Origin: Paraburkholderia acidicola
GTDB lineage: Bacteria; Pseudomonadota; Gammaproteobacteria; Burkholderiales; Burkholderiaceae
Length of the DNA stretch: 64,000 bases
NCBI RefSeq assembly: GCF_002362315.1
Contig: NZ_MTZV01000002.1
Location: 248,001 to 312,000, forward strand
Direction of reading: 5' to 3'
Part shown: positions 1-7,464 of the stretch, piece by piece
Position numbering within the stretch: the stretch's first letter is position 1
Layout: every line of letters begins with the position of its first letter
Made by a program: the position numbers and the translations under genes
The notes under the pieces: generated by a model
Told to the model about the DNA's origin: nothing
The model's input: the letters and a program-made list of their open reading frames with translations, nothing else
Databases searched by the model: none

Positions 1-74
1 AGCGGCCTTGGGTGACGGGCTGCGTAGATCGCAACCGCTCTAACCGCCATGTCGATAGATTCCTGTTCTGTCAT
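1..74 (-). CDS. Hypothetical phage gene, N-terminal part only
   Basis: An ATG at 74 on the minus strand opens a frame that stays open to the window edge, giving a start of MTEQESIDMAVRAVAIY. A GGAG sits about five bases before it, a good ribosome-binding site. It follows the 290-residue gene (stop at 122) in the same direction, so the two are probably co-transcribed. Only 24 residues are visible, too few to assign a family. Position and direction make it part of the integrated element. Confidence 0.5.
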   Translation of the reverse strand, partial: MTEQESIDMAVRAVAIYAARHPRP

Positions 75-121
75 TAACTCCGTTGTTAAGTTGGTAATGC
101 TGCTTGTTACCGTTTAGCCGC

Positions 122-994
122 CTACGTCTTACCTTTTCGGTACGTCGTACGGGCGGCAGCTATCGCTTTGTCAATGGCCTCGTTGATGTGTCTACAATTT
201 TCTTCCATGTCCTCCGCTCGTTGCCTTTCCAATTCTTCAGCGGTCGGCTCGTGCGGGTCTGGTCCCAGCATTGCGACAGCCGCTAACGAATGCTCGGGCC
301 AGTTCCGCGCTGACATGATCCGCTCTTGAAGAATGTTTTTTGATCTGGCTGGGCGTACGACATCCCCGGTGTTTTCGTCCAACACAGCGGGCCACTCACC
401 CGATATGTAAAGGTCGTACCAGTCTTGCATATCAGCGGACGCCCACGCGAATAGGACGAGTCGATACGTCCGTGGCACAACAGGAATGCACACAACCGGG
501 CCGGAGTCCTCGTGCCTACCTTTGGCCGGATAAATCAAATAGCCTTTGCTGGCTTCTAATGTCGCATAGACACCGGATGCGCTCTTTAACGGTACGTGTT
601 TCACATAGACGACGAACTGGTCTCCCAGTAACTCCGTCATGTGAGTTGCCCTGTTCTCAAAATTCATGCGGGAGAATGTGTCTAAAAATCGTGCGCTTGG
701 TGATAGGTCGATGTCAGTTTCCACAGATATCACATGCGGAGTTCTGACACCATCAACTAAGCGGCCCGGGTGGCTCTGTCCGCCAAGCTCAAATACCATG
801 CGCGCACGGTCTCGATACACTAACGCGCCGTCGCGCATGCACTCATGCTGACCTAGTTCGATGTATCCAATGAATCGCGCCCAGGCGACACCCTCAGCGG
901 GAGGCTCGTAACCACCGGGGTACTGCGGCTTACGCATATCCGGCCCAGCTTCTGCGGCCCGCTGAATCTTTATTTTGATGTCTCCAGGCATCAC
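122..994 (-). CDS. Conserved-looking phage protein of unknown function, 290 aa
   Basis: Soluble protein of 290 residues with no membrane segment or signal peptide. It starts Met-Met, and the second Met (991) matches the start of the damaged copy at 3942, so it may be the real start. The C-terminal 50 residues are charged and probably helical. I do not recognise the fold. It lies directly downstream of the PrtN-like gene on the same strand and may be under its control. A shortened, frameshifted copy of its first 60 residues lies at 3772-3942, so the family has duplicated inside this element. Coding potential is well supported; function is unknown. Confidence 0.7.
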   Translation of the reverse strand: MMPGDIKIKIQRAAEAGPDMRKPQYPGGYEPPAEGVAWARFIGYIELGQHECMRDGALVYRDRARMVFELGGQSHPGRLVDGVRTPHVISVETDIDLSPSARFLDTFSRMNFENRATHMTELLGDQFVVYVKHVPLKSASGVYATLEASKGYLIYPAKGRHEDSGPVVCIPVVPRTYRLVLFAWASADMQDWYDLYISGEWPAVLDENTGDVVRPARSKNILQERIMSARNWPEHSLAAVAMLGPDPHEPTAEELERQRAEDMEENCRHINEAIDKAIAAARTTYRKGKT

Positions 995-1017
995 CCACTT
1001 CCGTAGCTTCAGCTAGA

Positions 1018-1284
1018 TCACTTAAGACCACAAAACTGATTGCGCTCTCTGACTGCCGCTGCACGTTGAGCGTCTATGTATTCCGCAAGGTCTTGTAGAT
1101 GGACGCCCCTTGCGGACTTTCTACTACGCTCCGCGCTAACCACTGGTAACGGAATATCGCCCCGCGAAACTTTGGCTAGCAACTTATCTACTTCCAAATG
1201 GGAGAAGTAAGCTTTTTGCACTTCCTCAATTGGGATCACGGCGCGCGCTCCGAATTGAGCCATCAGCAAAAATACCGTATTCAT
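1018..1284 (-). CDS. PrtN-like pyocin/prophage activator protein
   Basis: Protein of 88 residues beginning MNTVFLLMAQFGARAVIP, which matches the family of PrtN, the activator of pyocin genes in Pseudomonas. The central VIPIEEV-Q-AYFSHL segment and the later KSARGVHLQDLAEYID segment are also typical. Members are short DNA-binding proteins (about 80-100 residues) that switch on phage-tail or prophage genes after SOS-induced loss of a repressor. A strong ribosome-binding site (GAGGAGTGTGA) precedes the ATG at 1284. No PrtR-type repressor is visible here; it may lie left of the window. Family assignment is confident; targets are inferred. Confidence 0.8.
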   Translation of the reverse strand: MNTVFLLMAQFGARAVIPIEEVQKAYFSHLEVDKLLAKVSRGDIPLPVVSAERSRKSARGVHLQDLAEYIDAQRAAAVRERNQFCGLK

Positions 1285-1656
1285 TCACACTCCTCGATCA
1301 CTTGATAGTCGAAGTGTAATCACGTATAGCTGGCATTTACAACGATTTACTTCGGATTCCATACTATGTGTCAAATACACTAAAATGTCCTGAACACATC
1401 AACCCATTCACCAACTTTCAGGTAGCACGCGGGAGCAAAGAATCGTAGCCTCACGAATCGATCGCACTGTACTATGACCTCTCAAAGATCGTCTACATGC
1501 TCCCTGCCACTCTCAACCTATTGACGAAAGTAAAGTAAAAGTGGAAGACTTTCGCGATATATAGTTGACACGTATCCGTATCTTGACGTGGACGATCTAA
1601 CTGGCGAAATCGGTCAATATGCCTGTTAAAACGGCCGCAGACATAGGGGTGAAGAC
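1285..1656. other. Intergenic region between divergent genes, no gene seen
   Basis: This 372-base stretch separates the PrtN-like gene (minus) from the 291-residue membrane-protein gene (plus) and must hold both promoters. TTGACA-like hexamers occur on each strand (around 1354 on the minus strand, around 1564 on the plus strand), but no convincing -10 partner at 16-18 bases was found. No open frame with a ribosome-binding site is present. Confidence 0.4.
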
Positions 1657-2532
1657 ATGAGCGATATTGAGTACTCTCGGCAACTTCAGGAAAAATTTGA
1701 ACTTTACCTTTTAGCCCTAACCTTCACAATCCTAGGTCTCGCCATACAGACAGCAAAATTCGGCACAACCCACCTGAGTGATTTACTAGAAGTGTGTGGA
1801 TGGTTCGCGCTTCTCGCATCAGGACTGACCGGCCTTTCAAGACTAGAATGGTTGCCTGTGACTTACAAGACAGCCTCACAATTATCAGACCTCAAGTCCG
1901 AACATGGGCAGTTTATGGAGGCTGCGGAGCAAGGGTATCAAGCGCTTCCCGCTAGCGATCAAGCAACGCCCCTCGACATCCACGAGCTAATAGCTGACAG
2001 AGCAAACGCGATTCAGAAAGTGGATGTTCGCGTCAAGCAGCTTGAGCGCTCGATACTCCGAAAGTACAGCGTACACAAATGGTCGTTCGTGCTGGGCCTT
2101 GCGCTTCTGATTGGTGCGCGCGGCTTTCCGCCTGTTGCGGCAGTCTCAGGTAACGACGCGCGCTCGGAAACTATGGCGCACACAATGCTTGCCTGTGACG
2201 TTAACGTTTCTGAATATAACGCAGGGTTCGGATCACCACCCGTCACAAAACATCGCAGCGCGCGAATGGAATTGGATATGCTCCACGACCTCTTGACCAC
2301 TTCCGCTCCGTACTACATGGCTTCTGACCTCCACATGCGGATAGAGACCACAGCGCAAGCCTACACTGCCAAGGCGGCCCTGGACAAAGTGGTCAACGGA
2401 AAGAACATTCGGCAAATTCTCATCACGATAGATCGATTGTCCGGCGATTCAATCGGACTCTACACACTAAGCGACGGCGGAACGTACGTTGCCTTTCAAG
2501 GAATGTGCGCGGCGGCAAGGCCACAGTTCTAA
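1657..2532 (+). CDS. Membrane protein of unknown function, 291 aa
   Basis: The start is supported by an AGGGGTGAAG ribosome-binding site. Two hydrophobic segments lie near residues 17-31 and 46-62. A soluble, partly helical region (about 65-140) follows, then a third hydrophobic segment near 143-160 and a C-terminal domain of about 130 residues. It runs opposite to the phage genes and is followed by an endolysin remnant and the amidase cassette, so it is probably accessory cargo. I do not recognise the family. A holin is unlikely: it is too long and has a large C-terminal domain. Confidence 0.6.
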   Translation: MSDIEYSRQLQEKFELYLLALTFTILGLAIQTAKFGTTHLSDLLEVCGWFALLASGLTGLSRLEWLPVTYKTASQLSDLKSEHGQFMEAAEQGYQALPASDQATPLDIHELIADRANAIQKVDVRVKQLERSILRKYSVHKWSFVLGLALLIGARGFPPVAAVSGNDARSETMAHTMLACDVNVSEYNAGFGSPPVTKHRSARMELDMLHDLLTTSAPYYMASDLHMRIETTAQAYTAKAALDKVVNGKNIRQILITIDRLSGDSIGLYTLSDGGTYVAFQGMCAAARPQF

Positions 2533-2544
2533 GCTGTCAACTAG

Positions 2545-2742
2545 CGTGCAGATTCCGGAGCGTTCGCCCGAGGTACGATGCTCCGCAAACTCAACGCGGG
2601 GGACCGTAGCTGCGCATGCAAAGAACTGCTGAAGTGGGACAAGGGTAGAGTGAACGGTGAGCTAGTCGTATTGCCCGGTCTGGCGAAACGGCGGGCCGCA
2701 GAAATGAAGGTGTGTCTAGGCTGGAAAATCCAATCCGCATAG
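2545..2742 (+). pseudogene. C-terminal remnant of a phage endolysin (GH24 lysozyme)
   Basis: After an in-frame TAG at 2542 the reading frame gives SGAFARGTMLRKLNAGD, then LKWDKGRVNGE, LPGLAKRRAAEMKVCLGW and a stop at 2742. This is the C-terminal third of T4/P22-type lysozymes (xLLRKLNxGD, LKWxxxxG, LPGLxxRRxxE). The N-terminal part with the catalytic glutamate is missing, so the gene is dead or is a fragment carried by recombination. It immediately precedes the amidase-like gene. The last codons (bases 2706-2723) are repeated 1,020 bases downstream. Confidence 0.7.
2706..2723 (+). repeat. 18-bp direct repeat, left copy (endolysin 3' end)
   Basis: GAAGGTGTGTCTAGGCTG occurs here and identically at 3726-3743. 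Both copies are in a lysozyme-like reading frame (xKVCLG). They bracket the amidase gene and its exported partner, which suggests the cassette entered, or was duplicated, by recombination within the 3' end of an endolysin gene. Confidence 0.75.
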
Positions 2743-2849
2743 CCCATCATGGTAATTTCAAGATAAATCACGGTCCCCGTATCCTGTAGAATATCTTCGC
2801 AACACCTTCAGAACACCGACGACCGCGAATTTCGATTCAGGGGAAGTAG

Positions 2850-3218
2850 ATGCCTAGTTTCAACCAAGCCGCCGCCGTCAACCATCTACGTAGTAATGCA
2901 GAGCCGTCGAGCACAGGCCATTGTGCGCAGTACGTTCGTGAAGCTATTAACGCGGGCGGTGTGTATCCCGCACATACACCTTTGGCGCGTAACTATGGCG
3001 GTCCTCTGCTAGCCGCAGGTTTTTACCGGGTCGATGGTAACTACCCGCAGAAAGGCGACGTGGTTGTTATTCAGGCTATCCCGCACCACCCTGCGGGACA
3101 CATGGCGATGTATGACGGGCAAATTTGGATATCTGACTTCAGGCAGTATCACGGCTTCTATCCTAGCCAGTCTTACAGGGATTTGCAGCCGCCCTACCAA
3201 ATCTACCGTCACGACTGA
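2850..3218 (+). CDS. CHAP/NlpC-type cysteine amidase, candidate antibacterial effector
   Basis: A small protein of 122 residues with a catalytic Cys in STGHCAQYVREAI (Cys25) and a His in HPAGHMAMYDG (His84), with an aspartate near 96. This is the Cys-His layout of CHAP and Tae-type peptidoglycan amidases. There is no signal peptide, so it would have to be released by lysis or delivered by a secretion system. AGGGGAAG provides a ribosome-binding site 7 bases before the ATG. The next gene starts 9 bases after its stop and encodes an exported protein, the arrangement of an effector with a periplasmic immunity protein. The alternative is a lysis enzyme replacing the broken endolysin beside it. 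Confidence 0.65.
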   Translation: MPSFNQAAAVNHLRSNAEPSSTGHCAQYVREAINAGGVYPAHTPLARNYGGPLLAAGFYRVDGNYPQKGDVVVIQAIPHHPAGHMAMYDGQIWISDFRQYHGFYPSQSYRDLQPPYQIYRHD

Positions 3219-3226
3219 GCCAAGCC

Positions 3227-3697
3227 ATGAAAAGATACATTGTCCTGTTCACGGCATCCTTAGTCGTAGTCGTCTGTAGCTTGTTCCAAGCTTCCGCAAT
3301 TGCACAAAGCACGTCGCCGGAAGCGGCTACCAAAGCGTTCTACACCTGGTACGTCACGCAGGAATCTAAGCCACACGTCTACCCGTTGATAGATAAGCAG
3401 ATGTACGAGTTCGTATCAAAATCTACGGTCGACCTGCTGAGAACTGAATACAAGCAAAACAAGTTTGCAGATCGGGCAGACTATTTCACGAACGCGCAAG
3501 ACTTCGATTCGAAAGACTGGCTAGCCCATATCGTAGTGCGTCCGGCATTCATGGTTGACGGTGTGGCTATCGTGCCCGTTACGCTTGGTTCGGGAGACGA
3601 TAAGATGAATGTGCTTGCGTTTCTTCGAAAGCTAGACGGTACGTGGAAAATCATTAAGGTAGGTGACACGCAGGACTACGAGAACAGCCCGCAGTAA
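3227..3697 (+). CDS. Exported protein, DUF3828-like, candidate immunity protein
   Basis: Protein of 156 residues with a clear Sec signal peptide (MKRY, then a hydrophobic run to about residue 22, cleavage near ASAIAQ). The mature part resembles DUF3828-type proteins: an N-terminal PEAATKAFYTWYV segment and a C-terminal LRKLDGTWKIIKVGD strand. Such proteins are often found beside Tae-like amidases as periplasmic immunity proteins. It lies 9 bases after the amidase gene and is surely co-transcribed. A periplasmic partner fits an enzyme that attacks peptidoglycan. The immunity role is inferred from gene order and localisation. Confidence 0.6.
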   Translation: MKRYIVLFTASLVVVVCSLFQASAIAQSTSPEAATKAFYTWYVTQESKPHVYPLIDKQMYEFVSKSTVDLLRTEYKQNKFADRADYFTNAQDFDSKDWLAHIVVRPAFMVDGVAIVPVTLGSGDDKMNVLAFLRKLDGTWKIIKVGDTQDYENSPQ

Positions 3698-3708
3698 GTC
3701 TAGATTGA

Positions 3709-3744
3709 GAGACGGAAGCGGAACAGAAGGTGTGTCTAGGCTGA
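3709..3744 (+). pseudogene. Second, very short endolysin 3'-end remnant
   Basis: Between two TGA codons the frame reads ETEAEQKVCLG and stops, closely matching the RRAAEMKVCLG end of the lysozyme remnant at 2545-2742. It includes the second copy of the 18-bp repeat. It is too short to be a gene and is best read as the right-hand scar of the recombination that placed the amidase cassette here. Confidence 0.5.
3726..3743 (+). repeat. 18-bp direct repeat, right copy
   Basis: Identical to 2706-2723; see the left copy. It lies 28 bases after the stop of the putative immunity gene. Confidence 0.75.
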
Positions 3745-3771
3745 GTAGTATCCGTGCGTATCGCCACTGGC

Positions 3772-3942
3772 TCACTTAAGCGGATGCTCTTTGAAATACA
3801 CGCGCAACGCTGCATTCATGCTGCCCCATCTCGAAGAGAATCGCGCCCAGGCAACGCTCTCGGCAAGCGGCTCATAACCACCTAGGCACCGAGGTCCAGT
3901 TTTTACGGCACGCTGAATACGCAACTGGATATCATTAGGCAT
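3772..3942 (-). pseudogene. Truncated, frameshifted copy of the 290-residue phage gene
   Basis: From the ATG at 3942 the frame reads MPNDIQLRIQRAVKTGP, then GGYEPLAESVAWARF. This parallels MPGDIKIKIQRAAEAGP and GGYEPPAEGVAWARF of the gene at 122-994. After WARF the similarity continues in another frame (FEMGQHEC against IELGQHEC), so a small indel has shifted the frame. The original frame stops after 56 residues, and the remaining 230 residues of the parent are absent. Identity at the protein level is moderate, so the copy is not recent; it could equally be the relic of a related prophage. Confidence 0.75.
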
Positions 3943-3963
3943 GGCGGGGGAGGGGGGGGTACT

Positions 3964-4617
3964 CTACTTTTGCAACAGCAGTGTGCCCAACACGCCTAAT
4001 ACACCACCGATCACTGCACCAGTGATACCACTGATAAGCCCTACTGCCAAATCATCCCCCTTTCGCTGGAAGAATGACTGACGCTCGGCGCGGGCGATAC
4101 CGAAGAATCGCGTCCCTTCTACTCTCCGGTAAGTAACGTGGGCGACAAATAATGGAATCCCCGCGACAAACGCAGATGCGGCAATGTATCGCCTGCTGTC
4201 GTGTAGTAATAACGCGTACGCCCCTCCGTAGCTCATCAAGACTATACCAATGACGTAGATGAAAAGTCGCTCGCGCCAATGTGGCTTTCGCTCCCCGGCT
4301 TCCACCGCCTCCACGACACGAGAGAACAGTGCACGTGCATCGTTAGTTTGATCGTATGTCGTTATATCAACCGCGCCGCTGAAAATCGCAGTGCTAATCC
4401 TTACATGCGGTTTTATGGATCGGAGGACCAACGCCCGCTTACCTTTCTTACCAAGGTGATTATAAAGCTCAGCGGCACTTTCAAATTCGAATTCGTCACA
4501 TTGCATCACAGGAGGAACGCCGTTCACGGTAAGTATCTCTATTACCCGTTCCAGATCGTCCCTGTACATCCAGCAGTGCTTGAATTTCTTAGATATGGGC
4601 TGCTCGATTCGTTTCAT
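3964..4617 (-). CDS. Membrane protein of unknown function, 217 aa
   Basis: The start at 4617 (MKRIEQPISKKFKHCW) is preferred; a frame-compatible ATG at 4659 exists but adds an unremarkable 14-residue extension. The N-terminal 110 residues are soluble. Hydrophobic segments follow at about 122-136 and 145-162, and the protein ends in a glycine-rich hydrophobic helix (LISGITGAVIGGVLGVLG) near 193-213. I do not recognise the family. It lies downstream of the DUF2778/small-membrane-protein pair on the same strand, 50 bases after it, and may belong to that transcript, possibly as a second immunity-type protein. This is inference from position only. Confidence 0.55.
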   Translation of the reverse strand: MKRIEQPISKKFKHCWMYRDDLERVIEILTVNGVPPVMQCDEFEFESAAELYNHLGKKGKRALVLRSIKPHVRISTAIFSGAVDITTYDQTNDARALFSRVVEAVEAGERKPHWRERLFIYVIGIVLMSYGGAYALLLHDSRRYIAASAFVAGIPLFVAHVTYRRVEGTRFFGIARAERQSFFQRKGDDLAVGLISGITGAVIGGVLGVLGTLLLQK

Positions 4618-4667
4618 GTTATCCCCGTACAGCGTCCCCGTCAGGGCAAGTAGGTTCACGGTTCGCG

Positions 4668-4940
4668 TTAGCTCACTTGCACGCGCCGCCTCAAGTAACT
4701 ATTGATTGCCCACACGACAACCCCAACTAATACGATGGACAGCAACAAGATAACCAGAAGAACAACGCCGTCCAGATCGTAAGTACTATCTGGTTGCCTT
4801 GCCCCGATTCGTACCAAGATGTTCGTGATTGCGTTAAGGAGGCCTGGGCCGTCAATCAAATTGACAATCTGGCGGGCGAGCAAATCCCCTAAGACAACGG
4901 TAACAACCACGTTCAAGGTATATCGAATAGCACGTTTCAT
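4668..4940 (-). CDS. Small two-helix membrane protein, candidate immunity partner
   Basis: Protein of 90 residues with two hydrophobic helices (about 8-28 and 58-82) joined by a polar loop and ending in the basic tail YLRRRVQVS. Its ATG overlaps the stop of the DUF2778 gene by four bases (ATGA type), so the two are translationally coupled. DUF2778 (Tlde1-type) enzymes act in the periplasm and are known to be paired with an adjacent immunity protein, so this gene is a candidate for that role. A holin or spanin-like lysis role is an alternative, given the size and two helices. No family is recognised. Confidence 0.55.
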   Translation of the reverse strand: MKRAIRYTLNVVVTVVLGDLLARQIVNLIDGPGLLNAITNILVRIGARQPDSTYDLDGVVLLVILLLSIVLVGVVVWAINSYLRRRVQVS

Positions 4941-5416
4941 CTTACGTTCACGACTCCGTATGCTTTCATGGTTGTCCCCGGCACAGCCGTGGTCGCACCC
5001 TGTCCACGCAGGTATCCCGCCAGTCTCGTAAAGTCGCTACCGTGGAGCACGGTTATGCACCCTTCACTCAGATGGCGTGGCCCATCTGGATGCAGACGAA
5101 ACGCTCCACGTTTGACTCCATCAATGATCGTCGTATCGCCGGTCTTTTCTCGCCACAGCGTGAACCACTGGCTACGATTAGTTCCGTACCCGTACGTACG
5201 TGCAAAATCATAGAGCCAACCCATATGTCCGCCGGACTGGCGATCAACAATGTAGTACCTGCCAGGAGGGAGCGGACCGGTATCCGCTTTGGATACCGTC
5301 GCCGGGTTGTCTCGACCGATACCCGTTCCAGAATAAGCAGCAAGCGACCCTACACCGGGGCACTGCAATGTAGATGTGGTTTGACCATTCAACATAAATG
5401 TACATTCGACTGGCAC
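4937..5416 (-). CDS. DUF2778 (Tlde1-like) L,D-transpeptidase-fold enzyme
   Basis: About 159 residues. The family signature is clear: DNP and GPLPPGRYYIVDR in the middle, then FRLHPDGPRHLSEGCITV, where His115, Ser117 and Cys120 form the H-x-S-x-G-C active site of DUF2778/YkuD-like enzymes. In Salmonella Tlde1, this family edits or cuts the peptidoglycan stem peptide and is delivered by a type VI system. A GTG start at 5416 is chosen because AAGGGGGG lies just upstream; ATGs at 5437 and 5395 lack one. No signal peptide. Its stop overlaps the start of a small membrane-protein gene. A phage-lysis role cannot be excluded. Confidence 0.7.
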   Translation of the reverse strand: MPVECTFMLNGQTTSTLQCPGVGSLAAYSGTGIGRDNPATVSKADTGPLPPGRYYIVDRQSGGHMGWLYDFARTYGYGTNRSQWFTLWREKTGDTTIIDGVKRGAFRLHPDGPRHLSEGCITVLHGSDFTRLAGYLRGQGATTAVPGTTMKAYGVVNVR

Positions 5417-5624
5417 AGCCCCCCTTACATGTTGCAAGCTCGAAAAGCAAAGATTGACAATATTTCGAATCTATCACGGGTTTTGCTGTCCGTCGCCTGT
5501 GGATTGAAAGCCTCGAACACGTCATCGCATCCCGGCTTCCGCGCAAGCCACGAGTGGGAGAATCGTATAAGATGTGGCTCAAACATGAACGAGGCGCAAA
5601 CGCGCCGGGGGCGACCAAACTAAG

Positions 5625-6596
5625 ATGGCTAAACCACGCGTATTTCTGAGTTCCACATACTACGATTTGTACCAATCCCGTGAGGACATAGAGTTGTTCG
5701 TCCGCTCGCTCGGGTTCGATTGCGTGCGCCATGAAACCGGCGCGATACCATATGCCCGTGATAGTCGCCTAGAATCATCCGCTTATCGCGAGGTCGAGCA
5801 ATGCGATCTTTTCATTACGATAATCGGCGGCAAATTTGGCTCAGAGTCGAAAGAGACAGAAGGTAGCTCAATAACCCAAAATGAAATATCCAGGGCACTA
5901 GAAAAGAGCATCCAAGTTTACATTTTTGTAGAGCAAAACACATTGACAGAGTATCAAACATGGAAAATAAATAAAGAAAACAACTCCATGAAATTTCGAT
6001 ACGCAGACGATGTCAGAATTTATCAGTTCATCGACCGCCTATACGCCCTACCTCAGAATAATCCAATAACCGGATTTAAAACCATCTCTGATGTGACATC
6101 GTATCTGCAAGAGCAATGGGCCGGATTGTTCCAGCGTTACCTGAGTCAACAGCAAAGGAGTGCTGAAGTAACGCTCGTAGAGGATATGAAAGGGGTCGCA
6201 ACGACTCTAAAAGAAATGGTCGATTTTCTCCAGCGCTCTAACCAGGACAAGGACGAGGCGCTTCGCTCTATCATGTCGACCAGTCACCCAATATTCGCAA
6301 AGCTAGCCAAACTTACAGGTACATCGTATCGCGTCTATTTTACTAATAAAAATGAATTGCGTGCTTGGCTGAAGGCAAGAAGTTGGACTGCCGCTGATAA
6401 AGATAGTTATTCTAAAAATAGCGTAGAAGAATGGTATAACGATAGTATAGGCTGGCTGGAATTTAAAAAGAATTTCTTTACACCAAATGGCCAGCTTGTA
6501 AATATCCCTCAAACCGAATGGAATGATGACTGGATACAAATAACGGCGATAAGTAAATCATCATCCACAGAGGACGAAGACGATATTCCATTTTGA
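5625..6596 (+). CDS. DUF4062 domain protein, candidate phage-defence sensor
   Basis: Protein of 323 residues. Residues 1-115 form a DUF4062 domain: KPRVFLSSTYYDLYQSRED at the start, DSRLESSAYREVEQCDLFI, then IGGKFGSES and SITQNEISRAL. This domain has a TIR/nucleoside-deoxyribosyltransferase-like fold and often heads NTPase or effector proteins in bacterial immunity. The middle (about 170-220) is probably coiled coil. The C-terminal 100 residues are of unknown fold and end in an acidic tail (STEDEDDIPF). Base composition turns AT-rich from here to 7358, unlike its neighbours, a sign of recent acquisition. The next gene, 39 bases on, encodes a membrane protein. Confidence 0.7.
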   Translation: MAKPRVFLSSTYYDLYQSREDIELFVRSLGFDCVRHETGAIPYARDSRLESSAYREVEQCDLFITIIGGKFGSESKETEGSSITQNEISRALEKSIQVYIFVEQNTLTEYQTWKINKENNSMKFRYADDVRIYQFIDRLYALPQNNPITGFKTISDVTSYLQEQWAGLFQRYLSQQQRSAEVTLVEDMKGVATTLKEMVDFLQRSNQDKDEALRSIMSTSHPIFAKLAKLTGTSYRVYFTNKNELRAWLKARSWTAADKDSYSKNSVEEWYNDSIGWLEFKKNFFTPNGQLVNIPQTEWNDDWIQITAISKSSSTEDEDDIPF

Positions 6597-6635
6597 GCGG
6601 CGCGGTGTAGCACACCAACCAACAGCGCAGGCACT

Positions 6636-7358
6636 ATGAAAGAACAAACCAAACTCACGACCGTAGCGATACTATTTGGAATCGCTGTTAGCGTTTTCTA
6701 TTTAATTGGCTTTTGGCGAACATTCAATATAAATGTCTTTCAGTATGCAGATTTGACCGATGTCCTCAAAAGCGCAATTCTTCCATTATCTATAGCCTTG
6801 CTGAGTGTATTTCTGACATTTATATTTATGGAAGGCCCTCGAATTGTCGTTCCCTCGGACCAACCACCCACAATAGGCCTCAGGGTCGGTAAAATATTGG
6901 ACTGGCTCATTAAATGGAAGGAATTGATTTTTATAATTTGGTTTGGCTCATCTGCCATTATTTACCAAACAACTCCTGAGCCGATAAAATATTTCGTGCT
7001 GGCAATAGCGTCACTGCCATTTGCGGGATTGGTATCGGATGCCGAGTTATTTGTATCCATGATACCTCACATCAAATTCAGAAGAATACTGTGCTTTATT
7101 TTAACTCCATTTCCATTTCTTGCTCTTTTGACGGGGAGTCTGGATGCTCATAAAATAATAGAAAATCAAGCAAAATATATAATTAACCCAACCTCGTTAA
7201 GTTCTCTTAAAATAAGTGGAATTTCCGGAAAACTCGAATACGTTGGACTTATTGGGAATACCTTTTTCCTGTATGACCCAGTTTCGAAGGGGCTGCTTCT
7301 TTTGAAGCAGAGTGACAACCTCGCGATGAATTTGTTGCCAAATCCAGCACAAAAATAG
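6636..7358 (+). CDS. Multi-pass membrane protein, candidate effector of the DUF4062 pair
   Basis: Protein of 240 residues with about five hydrophobic helices (near 8-27, 45-65, 95-110, 118-135 and 150-167) and a C-terminal soluble part of about 70 residues. It follows the DUF4062 gene in the same direction with a 39-base gap and shares its low GC content, so the two form one imported unit. Membrane proteins paired with a sensor domain are a common layout of abortive-infection systems, where the membrane partner kills or stalls the infected cell. No specific family is recognised; the role is inference. Confidence 0.6.
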   Translation: MKEQTKLTTVAILFGIAVSVFYLIGFWRTFNINVFQYADLTDVLKSAILPLSIALLSVFLTFIFMEGPRIVVPSDQPPTIGLRVGKILDWLIKWKELIFIIWFGSSAIIYQTTPEPIKYFVLAIASLPFAGLVSDAELFVSMIPHIKFRRILCFILTPFPFLALLTGSLDAHKIIENQAKYIINPTSLSSLKISGISGKLEYVGLIGNTFFLYDPVSKGLLLLKQSDNLAMNLLPNPAQK

Positions 7359-7464
7359 GCAAGAAGTCGGCTCAAAGGGCCAGCTTTTTGGGCTTACTTT
7401 CTAGGCCTGACAGGGGTTTTCGGCTGATTGCTTGTAGTAATATACATTGCAACGAGTCGGAGAC

